Positions 11,449 to 22,372 of a DNA stretch of 64,000 nt are shown in pieces. The DNA is from an uncultured Pelagibacteraceae bacterium (lineage in GTDB: Bacteria > Pseudomonadota > Alphaproteobacteria > Pelagibacterales > Pelagibacteraceae). Position numbers and translations under genes: made by a program. Each line of letters starts with the position of its first letter. The stretch's first letter is position 1. Location of the stretch: assembly GCA_902617805.1 (NCBI GenBank), contig CACMYF010000001.1, positions 1-64,000 of the forward strand. Reading direction: 5' to 3'. The notes under the pieces were generated by a model. It had not been told where the DNA came from. It saw only the letters and a program-made list of their open reading frames with translations, and did no database searches.

Positions 11449-14028
11449 ATGAAAAATACCGAAGAGTTTAAAGATAAAAATATAAAATTAATCTCAATGC
11501 ATGATGAGATGAGCTCATCATATCTTTCTTATGCAATGAGCGTAATTGTAAGTCGTGCTCTTCCCGATGTTAGAGATGGATTAAAACCAGTTCATAGAAG
11601 AATTTTATATGCAATGTACAAAGGCGGATATGATTGGTCTAAACAATTTAGAAAATCTGCAAGAATAGTTGGAGATGTTATTGGTAAATATCACCCACAT
11701 GGTGATCAATCAGTTTATGATGCTTTAGTGAGAATGGTGCAAGATTTCTCTATGAGTTTACCGTTAATTCAAGGTCAAGGAAATTTTGGTTCTATTGATG
11801 GTGATCCAGCTGCAGCAATGAGATATACCGAAACTCGCTTGTCAAAGGTTTCTCAATATTTAATTGATGATATCGAAAAAAATACAATTACTTTCAAAAG
11901 CAATTATGATGAAACTGAGAAAGAACCTAGTGTTTTACCAGCACAGTTTCCAAATTTATTAGTAAATGGAGCTGGCGGCATCGCTGTTGGTATGGCAACA
12001 AGTATACCTCCACATAATTTAGGTGAAATTATAGATGGCACTTTAGCCTTAATAGATAATAAGGATATTAAAATTAAAGAATTAATGAAACATATACCTG
12101 GTCCAGATTTTCCAACTGGTGGTGTAATTATAGGCAAAGATATAATAAAACAAGGCTATAACAATGGAAGAGGGTCCTTTAAGATTAGAGGTGAAATTAA
12201 TATTGAACAACAAAAAAATGGACGTGAAAGACTGGTAATAACTTCTATACCTTATCAAGTTAATAAATCTGTATTAAACGAAAGGATTGCTCAATTAGTA
12301 AGAGAAAAAAAGATTGAAGGAATAAGAGATATTAGAGATGAATCTAACAGAGAAGGTATTAGGGTAGCAATAGATTTAAGAAACGGTATAGAACCAGAAA
12401 CTATAAAGAGACAATTATATAAAAATACTCAAATAGAGAGTTCATTTGGTTTTAATACTTTAGCTATTGTAGAGGGAAAACCTCAAACTTGCACACTAAA
12501 AGATTTTTTATCTAATTTTTTAACTTTTAGAGAAGATGTAGTAATTAAGAAAACTAAATTTGATCTTCAAAAAGCAGAGGAACGTGCCCATATACTTATA
12601 GGATTATCTGTTTCAGTTGAAAATTTAGATAAAATAATAAAAATTATTCGATCATCTAAAACACCTGATGATGCTAAAATATCAATTCTAAAAACTAAAT
12701 GGAAAATAAATAAATCTCAAAAATTAATTTCTTTAGTAGAGGGAAAAAAAGGTAAAAACCTTTATTCTTTATCAGAACCACAAGTTATAGCTATTTTAGA
12801 ATTAAGACTTCAAAAATTAACTGCATTAGGAATAAATGAAATCGAAGTTGAAATTAAAAAATTAGCTGAACTAATAACTAAATATAAAAAGATTATTTCA
12901 TCAAAAAAAGAACTTTTAAAAGTAATCAGTGAAGAGTTAAAAAATATTAAAGAGAAATTTGCTATACCAAGAAGAACTAAAATTATTGATGCTGTTTTAA
13001 ATTATGATATTGAGGAAACTATCCAAAAACAATCGGTAATAATTACAGTTACATTGCAAGGATACATAAAAAGAGGTTCTTTGGATGGAGTAAAAAAACA
13101 AAAAAGAGGTGGAAAGGGAAAATCAGGCATAACAACTAGAGATCAAGACTCAGTTGTTCAAACATTGTCAGTAAATACTCATACGTCAGTTCTCTTCTTC
13201 TCAACTGAGGGTTTAGTATACAAGATCAAAGCATGGAAAATCCCAGAGGGGTCATCTTCATCAAAAGGAAAATCTTTATTTAATATTTTACCTTTGAAGA
13301 GTCATCAAGCAATAAGCTCAATTATGCCAATGCCTGAAGATGAAACAGACTTAAAAAATTATCAAATTATTTTTGCTACAGCGCAAGGAAAGGTACGAAA
13401 AAATAGTTTAGAAGATTTTTCATCAATTAATGCATCTGGAAAAATTGCAATGAAATTGGATAACAATGATAAAATTGTAGGTGTTAAAATTTGTAAAGAT
13501 GATCAAGATATAATTTTAAGCACAAAATTTGGAAAATGCATTAGATTCGAAGCCAAGAAACTTAGAGTTTTTAAAGGTAGATCTTCTAAAGGAATTAAAG
13601 GTATAGTGTTAGTACCTAATGATCAAATAGTATCTTTGTCAGTTATTGATAATGATAAAATTAATAAAAATGGAAAAAAATCAAAAGACGAAAAAACTGA
13701 ATTAAAAGCTAAAGAGAAATTTGTTTTATCAATAAGTGAGAATGGTTATGGTAAAAAGACTTCTCATATAGATTACAGAGTTACTAACAGAGGTGGAAAA
13801 GGTATTATAGGAATTGTAAATTCACCAAGAAATGGAAATATTACTTCATCCTTTCCTGTTTTTGAGGGTGATGAAATTTTAATCTCTACTAACAAAGGTA
13901 GGGTTATAAGAGTTGCTGTTAAAGAAATTAGAACAGCAGGCCGAAATACTCAAGGAGTTAGAATAATTAAGTTATCAGGAGAAGAAAAAGTTGTTTCAGC
14001 AATTAAAATTGATGATAATTTAATTTAA
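11449..14028 (+). CDS. gyrA: DNA gyrase subunit A
   Basis: [41 protein letters not shown] active-site Tyr region; C-terminal beta-pinwheel repeats. Confidence 0.97.
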   Translation: MKNTEEFKDKNIKLISMHDEMSSSYLSYAMSVIVSRALPDVRDGLKPVHRRILYAMYKGGYDWSKQFRKSARIVGDVIGKYHPHGDQSVYDALVRMVQDFSMSLPLIQGQGNFGSIDGDPAAAMRYTETRLSKVSQYLIDDIEKNTITFKSNYDETEKEPSVLPAQFPNLLVNGAGGIAVGMATSIPPHNLGEIIDGTLALIDNKDIKIKELMKHIPGPDFPTGGVIIGKDIIKQGYNNGRGSFKIRGEINIEQQKNGRERLVITSIPYQVNKSVLNERIAQLVREKKIEGIRDIRDESNREGIRVAIDLRNGIEPETIKRQLYKNTQIESSFGFNTLAIVEGKPQTCTLKDFLSNFLTFREDVVIKKTKFDLQKAEERAHILIGLSVSVENLDKIIKIIRSSKTPDDAKISILKTKWKINKSQKLISLVEGKKGKNLYSLSEPQVIAILELRLQKLTALGINEIEVEIKKLAELITKYKKIISSKKELLKVISEELKNIKEKFAIPRRTKIIDAVLNYDIEETIQKQSVIITVTLQGYIKRGSLDGVKKQKRGGKGKSGITTRDQDSVVQTLSVNTHTSVLFFSTEGLVYKIKAWKIPEGSSSSKGKSLFNILPLKSHQAISSIMPMPEDETDLKNYQIIFATAQGKVRKNSLEDFSSINASGKIAMKLDNNDKIVGVKICKDDQDIILSTKFGKCIRFEAKKLRVFKGRSSKGIKGIVLVPNDQIVSLSVIDNDKINKNGKKSKDEKTELKAKEKFVLSISENGYGKKTSHIDYRVTNRGGKGIIGIVNSPRNGNITSSFPVFEGDEILISTNKGRVIRVAVKEIRTAGRNTQGVRIIKLSGEEKVVSAIKIDDNLI

Positions 14029-14522
14029 TGAGTAAAATTGCAATTTATCCTGGAACATTTGATCCAATTACATTTGGACATATAGATGTAATAAAAAAAT
14101 CATTAAAATTGTTTGATAAAATAGTTGTAGGTGTTTCAGATGAAAGTAACAAAAATTATTTATTTAGTTCTGAGGAAAGAATAGAAATAGTCAATAAAGC
14201 CTTGTTCAAAGATCTAAAATTAAATAGAAAAAAAATAAAAGTAGTATCATTTGGCTCTTTAACCACTGATTTATGTAAAAAATATAAATCAAACATTATT
14301 CTAAGAGGATTAAGAGCTGTATCTGATTTTGAATATGAATTTCAGTTAGCTGGTATGAATAGAAAATTGAACCAAAACATAGAAACAATTTTTTTAATGT
14401 CTGATGTAGAAAATCAAATAATCTCATCAAGATTTGTTAAGGAGATAGTTAAATTAAAAGGTAATATAAAAAAATTTACTACAAAAAGTACAATTAAATC
14501 TTTAAAAGAGAAATATGAATAA
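14028..14522 (+). CDS. coaD: pantetheine-phosphate adenylyltransferase
   Basis: IYPGTFDPITFGHIDVI; RGLRAVSDFEYEFQLAGMNRKL. Confidence 0.96.
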   Translation: MSKIAIYPGTFDPITFGHIDVIKKSLKLFDKIVVGVSDESNKNYLFSSEERIEIVNKALFKDLKLNRKKIKVVSFGSLTTDLCKKYKSNIILRGLRAVSDFEYEFQLAGMNRKLNQNIETIFLMSDVENQIISSRFVKEIVKLKGNIKKFTTKSTIKSLKEKYE

Positions 14523-15075
14523 AATTTTTATTAAAATACTTGTTTTATTTTTTTTAATTACCAATCAATCAATCGCTGAGGAGAATATAATGATATTAAA
14601 ATTAAAAGATGGTGACGTTAAAATTGAACTGTTTGAGGATGTTGCGCCAAATCATGTTAAAAGAATTAAGGAATTAGCAAATAGCGGTAAATACGATAAC
14701 GTTGTTTTTCATAGAGTTATTGATGGATTTATGGCTCAAACAGGTGATGTAAAATTTGGAAATTCAGAATCTAAAGATTTTGATCTTAGAAGAGCTGGAA
14801 TGGGTGGATCAGATTTTCCAGATTTAGAGCAAGAATTCAATAGTCTACCACATGATAGAGGAACTTTATCAATGGCAAGAGCTCAAGATCCAAACAGTGC
14901 AAATAGTCAATTTTTTATTTGTTTTCAGCCAGCTCCTTTTTTAGATCGACAGTATACTGTTTTTGGAAAAGTGATCGAAGGAATGGAATTTGTTGATAAA
15001 ATAAAAAGAGGTGATCAAAACAATAACGGTGCTGTAACTGATCCAGATAAGATAATTAGTTTCAAATCCCAATAA
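14515..15075 (+). CDS. peptidyl-prolyl cis-trans isomerase (cyclophilin type), exported
   Basis: Signal peptide; FHRVIDGFMAQTGD; ANSQFFICFQPAPFLDRQYTVFGKV. Confidence 0.93.
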   Translation: MNKIFIKILVLFFLITNQSIAEENIMILKLKDGDVKIELFEDVAPNHVKRIKELANSGKYDNVVFHRVIDGFMAQTGDVKFGNSESKDFDLRRAGMGGSDFPDLEQEFNSLPHDRGTLSMARAQDPNSANSQFFICFQPAPFLDRQYTVFGKVIEGMEFVDKIKRGDQNNNGAVTDPDKIISFKSQ

Positions 15076-15082
15076 ATTTTTA

Positions 15083-16195
15083 ATGGCATTAAAAAAATTT
15101 GCCTTTAACGTTTTAAAAAAAGATAAATTTGCTAGGTGTGGTTTAATCGAGACATATCGTGGAAATGTACAAACCCCAGCTTTTATGCCTGTAGGAACTC
15201 AGGCAACTGTTAAAGCTTGCACAATAGATGATATTAAAAAAACAGGTTCTGAAATAATACTTTCAAATACTTATCATTTAATGATACGCCCTGGTGTTGA
15301 AAGGATTGAATCTGCTGGTGGCCTTCACAATTTTATGAATTGTGATTTACCTATTTTGACTGACTCTGGTGGTTTTCAAGTAATGTCTCTTTCAAAATTA
15401 AATAAAATTGATAGAGAGAAGGGCGCTATATTTAACTCTCATGTTGATGGTAAAAAATTTTGTTTAAGTCCAGAGGAGAGTATAAGAATACAGCTAGGTT
15501 TAAATTCAGATATTGTAATGATTATGGATGAATGTCCAAAAAAAACTGATGATTATGATGTTATTCAAAAATCCATGGATCTTTCACTTTATTGGGCTGA
15601 AAGATCTAAAGTAGCTTTTGGTAGTAATCCTCATAAGGCTTTATTTGGAATTGTTCAAGGAGGTCTATTTAAAGATTTAAGACTTAAATCACTTGAAGAA
15701 TTAATTAAAATTGGTTTTGATGGTTATGCTATTGGAGGATTAGCAGTAGGTGAGACACAAAATGAAATGTTTAATGTTTTAGATGACATCAAAGAATATT
15801 TACCTATAGAGAAACCTCACTATTTAATGGGTGTTGGAACACCATCAGATATTTTAGGTGCAGTCAAAAGAGGTATAGATATGTTTGATTGTGTATTACC
15901 TACCAGATCTGGAAGGACAGGTTTAGCGTTTACATGGAATGGAAGGGTAAATATTAAAAATAATAAGTATCAAAATGATAACACTCCACTTGATCCTAAT
16001 TGTGAAAATCTTAACTTAAACAAATATTCAAAAAATTATCTAAATCATTTGTTTAATACTAATGAAATCTTAGCTTCAATGCTTTTGACTCTTCATAATA
16101 TTAATTTTTATCAAGAATTAATGTCGCAAATTAGAAAAAATATTAATTCTGGTACATTTGATGATTTTCATAACAAATACATAGATAAGTTGTAG
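15083..16195 (+). CDS. tgt: tRNA-guanine(34) transglycosylase with altered zinc-binding motif
   Basis: PAFMPVGTQATVKA, LTDSGGFQVMS, GIVQGG, FDCVLPTRSGRTGLAFT; C-terminal CxCxxC replaced by CENLNL. Confidence 0.93.
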   Translation: MALKKFAFNVLKKDKFARCGLIETYRGNVQTPAFMPVGTQATVKACTIDDIKKTGSEIILSNTYHLMIRPGVERIESAGGLHNFMNCDLPILTDSGGFQVMSLSKLNKIDREKGAIFNSHVDGKKFCLSPEESIRIQLGLNSDIVMIMDECPKKTDDYDVIQKSMDLSLYWAERSKVAFGSNPHKALFGIVQGGLFKDLRLKSLEELIKIGFDGYAIGGLAVGETQNEMFNVLDDIKEYLPIEKPHYLMGVGTPSDILGAVKRGIDMFDCVLPTRSGRTGLAFTWNGRVNIKNNKYQNDNTPLDPNCENLNLNKYSKNYLNHLFNTNEILASMLLTLHNINFYQELMSQIRKNINSGTFDDFHNKYIDKL

Positions 16196-16349
16196 TTAGA
16201 GTAACTGTGCTATTTTGTATATATAATCATGTCAGATTCCTTAATTTAACAACCTTAATTAATCAAAACTTTTATATACAACGAATTGAAAAATAAAAAT
16301 TTATCTGTATACACACAATATTCATTTAAAAAAAATGAATCAATTTTGT

Positions 16350-16425
<76 letters not shown>

Positions 16426-16434
16426 TCAATTGAA

Positions 16435-17262
16435 TTAGCTAATTTCAATTGGTGGATAATCTAATATTACTCCATCCATCTTTTCATTGAGATCTTTAAT
16501 TCTATTATCTGATGATGGATGTGTGCTCATAAATTCAGGTGGCTCTTTACCTTTATTAAGTTCTTTCATTCTTTCCCAAATTTTTACTGTTTCTCTGATA
16601 TCATAACCTGACAATGATGAAAAAATCATACCTAAATAATCAGCTTCACTCTCCTGTTTTCTATTAAAAGGATTTAATAATCCTAGTTGTGTAATCAATC
16701 CAACTGTATTTATTCCAGTTGTTCTATTTACTTGAGATAGTTTTCCTCCACTAAAAATATCTATTAATTGTGTTCCAGTATTTACCAATGTAGCTCTACT
16801 TGCTCTTTCAACCGAGTGTTTTGCTACAGCATGAGCAATTTCGTGACCCATCACCGCAGCTAATCCATCAGTATTTTTTGTTGCTTCAAGAATACCAGTG
16901 TATACAGCTATTTTACCTCCTGGCATACACCATGCATTTCTAACTTTTTTACGATCAATTAGAATATATTCCCAATCAAAGTTAATTGTTGGATCTTCAA
17001 TTCCTGCTCTATAAAAATACTCAGAAATTGAGTTTTCCATTCTTTTTCCAATTTCTTTAATTTCATTAAGAGTTTTTGTGTCATCACTCATTTTTTCTTT
17101 TTCTTTTATTTTTTCATAAATCTGAGCAGCTTGAGCATTTAATTTAGCTTCTGAGACAATTTTTAATTGTTTTCTTTCGGTAATTGGTGCTGAAGTACAG
17201 GATGATAATAATAAACTCCCACATCCACAGCCCATGTAAGATAAGAATTTTCTTCTATTCAT
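16435..17262 (-). CDS. M48-family metalloprotease lipoprotein with RRKFL Tat-like signal
   Basis: HEIAHAVAKH zinc motif, ESEADYLG; MNRRKFLSYMGCGCGSLLLSSC signal and lipobox. Confidence 0.88.
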   Translation of the reverse strand: MNRRKFLSYMGCGCGSLLLSSCTSAPITERKQLKIVSEAKLNAQAAQIYEKIKEKEKMSDDTKTLNEIKEIGKRMENSISEYFYRAGIEDPTINFDWEYILIDRKKVRNAWCMPGGKIAVYTGILEATKNTDGLAAVMGHEIAHAVAKHSVERASRATLVNTGTQLIDIFSGGKLSQVNRTTGINTVGLITQLGLLNPFNRKQESEADYLGMIFSSLSGYDIRETVKIWERMKELNKGKEPPEFMSTHPSSDNRIKDLNEKMDGVILDYPPIEIS

Positions 17263-17374
17263 AATTAAAAAATTTGATAATACTAGATTAGCATGAATCT
17301 TAATAATAAAATATTAATAGTATTATTTATTATTACAATATTATTTGTTATTTACGCAAGTTACAGTTAATTTT

Positions 17375-17992
17375 ATGGCCAAAAAAAGTAGCAGAAAATC
17401 TTTATCTTTAACTCTTAGAAATTATTTCATTACAGGTGTTGTTGTTTTAATACCGATAGGTTTTACTTTATATTTAACTAAAATTTTAATTGGAATATCT
17501 TCAAACTTAATTCCAAAAAATATTAATCCAAATAGTTATTTACCTTTCAATATCCCTGGCGTTGAAATTGTAATTTCAATTTTACTTATTACTATTGTTG
17601 GTGGCCTGTCTTTATCATTTTTTGGAAGAAGAATTCTAAAATTAATTGATGATTTATTTAAAAGAATTCCTTTTTTAAGAACTGTTTATTCAGCAATTGT
17701 TCAAATGACTGAAACTTTTTCAAAAAAGGATGATGGTAAAAAGAGCGTTGTTTTAATTGAATATCCTAGAAAAGGGGTTTGGGCCGTCGGATTTGCAACA
17801 AAAGAAAATAAAGGAGAGATGGCAGAAAAAACAGGAAAAAATTTAATTAATGTTTTTGTTCCAACAACACCTAATCCAACCAGTGGTTTTTTATTAATGT
17901 TCCCAGTTGAGGATGTTATATATTTAAATATGTCTTTCGAAGAGGCTTCTAAATTTATAGTATCAGCAGGCACTTCAACTAAAAAATCTTAG
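17375..17992 (+). CDS. DUF502 family membrane protein (start moved to ATG, MAKKSSRK...)
   Basis: YFITGVVVLIPIGFTLYLT; PNPTSGFLLMFP motif typical of DUF502. Confidence 0.85.
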   Translation: MAKKSSRKSLSLTLRNYFITGVVVLIPIGFTLYLTKILIGISSNLIPKNINPNSYLPFNIPGVEIVISILLITIVGGLSLSFFGRRILKLIDDLFKRIPFLRTVYSAIVQMTETFSKKDDGKKSVVLIEYPRKGVWAVGFATKENKGEMAEKTGKNLINVFVPTTPNPTSGFLLMFPVEDVIYLNMSFEEASKFIVSAGTSTKKS

Positions 17993-20040
17993 GCAATATC
18001 ATTAATTATATCAGCTCTATCGTACAATTTTATCAAAGGTTTGAATTTACTTATATCTTCATTTGATTTTTCTATTCTTCTCATTTCCTTTTCAGCTAAT
18101 AAGAAAAGATCATTATTCTGAATTGGATCTGCTAACTTAAAATTTTTTACACCACTTTGTTTAAATCCCAAAATATCCCCAAACCCTCTTAATTTCATAT
18201 CCTCTTCAGATATTAAGAAACCATCATTAGTATCTTTTAAAATTTTCATTCTTTTTTTTGCGTTTTCGCTTAGATTTGATTTAAACATTAATATGCATGT
18301 AGATTCTTTATCTCCACGACCAACTCTACCTCTTAATTGATGAAGTTGAGATAAACCAAATTTGTTAGCATTTTCAATTATAATAGTATTTGCATTTGGA
18401 AAATCTATCCCGACCTCAATAATCGTTGTAGAAACCAAAATCTTAAATTTATTATTTAAAAAATTGTTTAGTATTTCATTTTTTTCATCTACATCAGTTT
18501 TTCCATGAAGCAAACATACTTGATTTGGAAACTTGCTTTTTAAATATTCATACTTTTTTACAGCAGATGAGTGATCCAACTTTTTAGATTCTTCAATTAA
18601 TGGACAAACCCAAAAAATTTGATTTCCTGAGTTAATTTCTTTTCTTATAAATTTTAAAACATCTTCAATTTTAAACTCTAATTTACTATATGTTTTAATT
18701 GGTTTTCTATTTTTAGGTTTTTCTCTAATTATTGAAATATCCATATCACCATAAATTGTCATTGTTAGAGTTCTAGGTATAGGTGTTGCTGTCATTAATA
18801 ATACATCACAATTTGATCCACCTTTGTCCGACAATTTTTTTCTTTGATTTACTCCAAACTTATGTTGTTCATCTATAATTATTAATCCTAATTTTTTGAA
18901 AATTACTTTTTTTTGAAAAATAGCGTGTGTACCAAAAATAATATCAATTTTATTATTTTCCAATCTTTGAAGCATTTCTTTTTTTACCTTGTATTCTGAT
19001 TTTCCAGAAGTAAGAGCTATATTTATATTTCTAGGAAATAATTTTTTGGCTAGATTAAAATGTTGTCTTGCTAGAATTTCCGTAGGAGCCATAAAAGCAA
19101 CCTGGAAACCAGAATTTATAGTATTAATTGCTGCTAAAAGAGACACTATTGTTTTTCCGCTACCAACGTCACCTTGTAAAAGTCTAAACATTTTATTTGG
19201 TGAACTTAAGTCTTTGTTTATTTCGTTAAGTGATTTTTGTTGATCACCAGTAAGAGAAAAATCTAATTTATCAATTAAAGAATTTTGTTTATTTACATTA
19301 ATTATTTTATTTTTTTTCTTAATTCTTTTTATTTTTTTTCTTATTTCTGAATTAACTAGAAATGTTGAAAATATTTCATCAAAAGCAAGTCTTTGATAAA
19401 AATTTGATTTATAATTTCCAATATTTTCAGGTTTGTGCAGCTCTTTAATTGAACTATTCCAACTTATATTTTTAAATTTAGATAAAATACTTTTAGAGTG
19501 CCATTCACTAAAAACTGGTAAATTATTGATTATTTGATTTAAGATTTTATTATATATTTTTTCAGAAATACCTTCAGTTAATGAGTATTTATTATGAGTT
19601 TGCTTGATTAAAGAAGAATCCTCAGAAACATATTTTGGATTTGCAATTTGGTATTTATTCCTAAAATGACCTATTTTACCACTAACAGTAATTTCTTTTC
19701 CCAATGGAAGTATTTTTTTTATGTATCCTTCATAACTATTAAAAAAAATAAAATCTATTTCACCAGTTTCATCACTACATAAAACTCTGTTTGGTAATTT
19801 CCTTATTCTTGGGAAGTTATACTTTTGTGGAATTATAGTTACTGTTTGTATTTCACCAATTTTCAAATCTTTTATTTTTGATGACAAGCTTCTATCTGTA
19901 TAAGATTTTGGAAGTTTCCATAGTAAATCAAATAAATTATTAATATTTTTCTTCTTTAATAAATTTTTTGTTTTAGTACCTACACCTTTTAAAGAACTTA
20001 AATCTGACAATAAATATTCATAATTTGTTTTATTATTCAT
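17989..20040 (-). CDS. recG: ATP-dependent DNA helicase RecG
   Basis: GDVGSGKTIVSLLA, DEQHKFGVNQR, LMTATPIPRTL, QLRGRVGRG. Confidence 0.97.
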   Translation of the reverse strand: MNNKTNYEYLLSDLSSLKGVGTKTKNLLKKKNINNLFDLLWKLPKSYTDRSLSSKIKDLKIGEIQTVTIIPQKYNFPRIRKLPNRVLCSDETGEIDFIFFNSYEGYIKKILPLGKEITVSGKIGHFRNKYQIANPKYVSEDSSLIKQTHNKYSLTEGISEKIYNKILNQIINNLPVFSEWHSKSILSKFKNISWNSSIKELHKPENIGNYKSNFYQRLAFDEIFSTFLVNSEIRKKIKRIKKKNKIINVNKQNSLIDKLDFSLTGDQQKSLNEINKDLSSPNKMFRLLQGDVGSGKTIVSLLAAINTINSGFQVAFMAPTEILARQHFNLAKKLFPRNINIALTSGKSEYKVKKEMLQRLENNKIDIIFGTHAIFQKKVIFKKLGLIIIDEQHKFGVNQRKKLSDKGGSNCDVLLMTATPIPRTLTMTIYGDMDISIIREKPKNRKPIKTYSKLEFKIEDVLKFIRKEINSGNQIFWVCPLIEESKKLDHSSAVKKYEYLKSKFPNQVCLLHGKTDVDEKNEILNNFLNNKFKILVSTTIIEVGIDFPNANTIIIENANKFGLSQLHQLRGRVGRGDKESTCILMFKSNLSENAKKRMKILKDTNDGFLISEEDMKLRGFGDILGFKQSGVKNFKLADPIQNNDLFLLAEKEMRRIEKSNEDISKFKPLIKLYDRADIINDIA

Positions 20041-20065
20041 TAATTACTAATATATTCTAATTATT

Positions 20066-20329
20066 ATGATCAACATAGATGAATTAAAAAAAAAAATTAT
20101 TTACCGATCTAATTATAGAGGCACAAAAGAAATGGATAATCTTTTAGGTGCATTTACAAAAAAATATATAAATAATTTAAATGAAAATGATCTTCTTGAT
20201 TTAGAAAAACTACTAAATATTGATGACACTAATTTGTATAATTTTTACAATGGTTTTAAAACCGATTTTGAATTTGAAAATAACAATATCAATTTATTAT
20301 ATAAAAATTTTAAATATACACAAAAATGA
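20066..20329 (+). CDS. sdhE: FAD assembly factor SdhE (DUF339)
   Basis: RSNYRGTKEMDNLLGAF (RGxxE motif); adjacent to recG. Confidence 0.88.
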   Translation: MINIDELKKKIIYRSNYRGTKEMDNLLGAFTKKYINNLNENDLLDLEKLLNIDDTNLYNFYNGFKTDFEFENNNINLLYKNFKYTQK

Positions 20330-20419
20330 TGGCGGAGAGACTGGGATTCGAACCCAGGAAAGAGTTGCCCCTTTGCCGGTTTTCAAGACCGGTGCTTTCA
20401 ACCGCTCAGCCATCTCTCC
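20330..20419 (-). tRNA. tRNA-Ser (anticodon TGA), CCA encoded
   Basis: Reverse complement folds as class II tRNA: GGAGAGA...CCGGT-CTTGAAA-ACCGG...long variable arm...TCTCTCC-G-CCA. Confidence 0.96.
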
Positions 20420-20505
20420 GTGAGCAAGGTTTTATAATTATAATTATTTAATTCAACCATAAAATAGTCTAATAAACTTGTTAATTACAAGCATCATTGT
20501 TTCCT

Positions 20506-21384
20506 ATGAATAAAGAATTTAATAAAGGTTTATTACTTGCTGGGTTTGGATCTTTTTGGTGGGGGTTTTTTGGTGTAATTTATTTTAAATATATTGCTTA
20601 TATTGGCCATATTGAATTAGTAATTCATAGATGTTTATGGACAGCATTTACTTTAATTCTGACTACTTTTTTTTTCTCTAAATGGAATGTTTTTTTTAAA
20701 ATTGTAAAAAATAAATCAAATTTATTTTATCTATTTATCTCAGGTTTTTTGATTTTTATAAATTGGGGTGTATGGATATATGCTATAGCAACAAATAGAA
20801 TTATAGATGCAAGTTTTGGATATTTTATTATGCCCATTTTAAGTGTAATGCTCGGTTATCTTTTTTTTAAAGAGAAACTAAATAAAAAAAGAGCCTTTTC
20901 AATCTTGTTGGTTATTCTATCTATACTTTTTTTAATAATTGTAAGTATTAAATCATTGCCATGGGTCGGTTTAATTGTTGCTTTAAGTTGGGGGTTTTAC
21001 AATTTAGTTAGAAAAAAAATTAATGTTGATACTGATGTAGGCCTTCTTATAGAGAGTTTATTTATATTACCATTTGCACTGTTAGCTTTTTATTTGATAG
21101 CAAGCAAAGGTTATAATGATTTTCAATTATCTGATCCTTTTATGATGCTATTTATTTATCTTGCTGGACCTATGACCATTATACCATTATTCTTATATGT
21201 TAGGGGGGTTGAACTCTGTGGTTTAGGACCGACAGGCATGATATTTTATATAACTCCTACTTTTCAGTTTTTATTGGGTTATTTTTATTACAACGAGCCT
21301 TTTTCAATAACAAAATTAGTTAGTTTTATTTTTATTTGGATTGCTGTAATTATATATTTGAAGGATTTGCATGAAACTAATTAA
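20506..21384 (+). CDS. rarD: EamA-family transporter, RarD-like
   Basis: FGSFWWGFFGVIYFKYIAYIGHIELVIHRCLW; ten-TM pattern; ATG start used. Confidence 0.85.
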   Translation: MNKEFNKGLLLAGFGSFWWGFFGVIYFKYIAYIGHIELVIHRCLWTAFTLILTTFFFSKWNVFFKIVKNKSNLFYLFISGFLIFINWGVWIYAIATNRIIDASFGYFIMPILSVMLGYLFFKEKLNKKRAFSILLVILSILFLIIVSIKSLPWVGLIVALSWGFYNLVRKKINVDTDVGLLIESLFILPFALLAFYLIASKGYNDFQLSDPFMMLFIYLAGPMTIIPLFLYVRGVELCGLGPTGMIFYITPTFQFLLGYFYYNEPFSITKLVSFIFIWIAVIIYLKDLHETN

Positions 21385-22372
21385 TTTTTTTTTATTTTTT
21401 ATTTTTATTTATATTAATTTTTCATTTGCCGATATGAATAATGAATTTGAAAAATGGAAATTTAATTTTAAAAAAATAGCTTTAGAAAACAATATTTCAG
21501 AAAAAACATTTGATATAGTTATGTCTGATACTAAATTTTTATCAGATGTAATAAAATATGATAGGTATCAACCTGAATTTTATGAAGATACTAAAACTTA
21601 TATTTCAAAAAGAACATCTTCAAAAAAAGTCTCGTTAGGAAAAAAATTCTATGAAAAAAATTCAACGTTAATCAATAACGTTGAGAACGAATTTAATATA
21701 GAGAGAGAACTACTATTAGCTCTAATGGGAATAGAAACTAATTTTGGTACTTATGTTGGTAAAATGGATATTTTATCCTCTTTGGCGACTTTAAGTTTTG
21801 ATAAAAGAAGATCAGAATTTTTTACAAATGAATTATTAATTCTTTTGAGATTAATTGAAAATGAACAAATAGATTATAAAACCTTATATGGATCTTGGGC
21901 AGGTGCTTTTGGTTTTTTTCAATTTATGCCGTCAACAATGAAAAATTATGCAATTGACCATGATGGCAACGGATATATAGATTTAAAAAATAATAATGAT
22001 GCTTATGCTTCAGCATCAAATTATTTAAATCAAATAGGTTGGAAAAGCGAAAGTCCTTGCTTTTATAGAATTGATTTATCAGAGGATATACCAAGTAAAT
22101 ATTTGAATATTTCAGCTAAAAAACTTCATGATAAAAAAAAATTAAAATATTTTAGAAGATTTATTAAAAATAATGATCAAATAGACAACAGGTATAACTC
22201 TTTAAAAGTAGCCATTATAACTCCCGATAAAGATATCATACCTGATGCCGAAACTTTAAATCCAGCTTATATCGTGTTTGATAACTATGAGATAATATTA
22301 AAATGGAATAGATCATTGCGATTTGCTTTGGCCGTTTGTACATTAAAAGATAAATTTAAAAATGAACTCTAA
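21371..22372 (+). CDS. mltB: lytic murein transglycosylase (MltB family)
   Basis: GIETNFGTYVGKMDILSSLATLSFD; GSWAGAFGFFQFMPSTM. Confidence 0.92.
   Translation: MKLINFFLFFIFIYINFSFADMNNEFEKWKFNFKKIALENNISEKTFDIVMSDTKFLSDVIKYDRYQPEFYEDTKTYISKRTSSKKVSLGKKFYEKNSTLINNVENEFNIERELLLALMGIETNFGTYVGKMDILSSLATLSFDKRRSEFFTNELLILLRLIENEQIDYKTLYGSWAGAFGFFQFMPSTMKNYAIDHDGNGYIDLKNNNDAYASASNYLNQIGWKSESPCFYRIDLSEDIPSKYLNISAKKLHDKKKLKYFRRFIKNNDQIDNRYNSLKVAIITPDKDIIPDAETLNPAYIVFDNYEIILKWNRSLRFALAVCTLKDKFKNEL

Noticed and set aside
20220-20423. 67-aa + ORF ending ...GGETGIRTQERVAPLPVFKTGAFNRSAISP
   Set aside because: Its second half is an antisense translation of the tRNA-Ser gene, a well-known annotation artefact.
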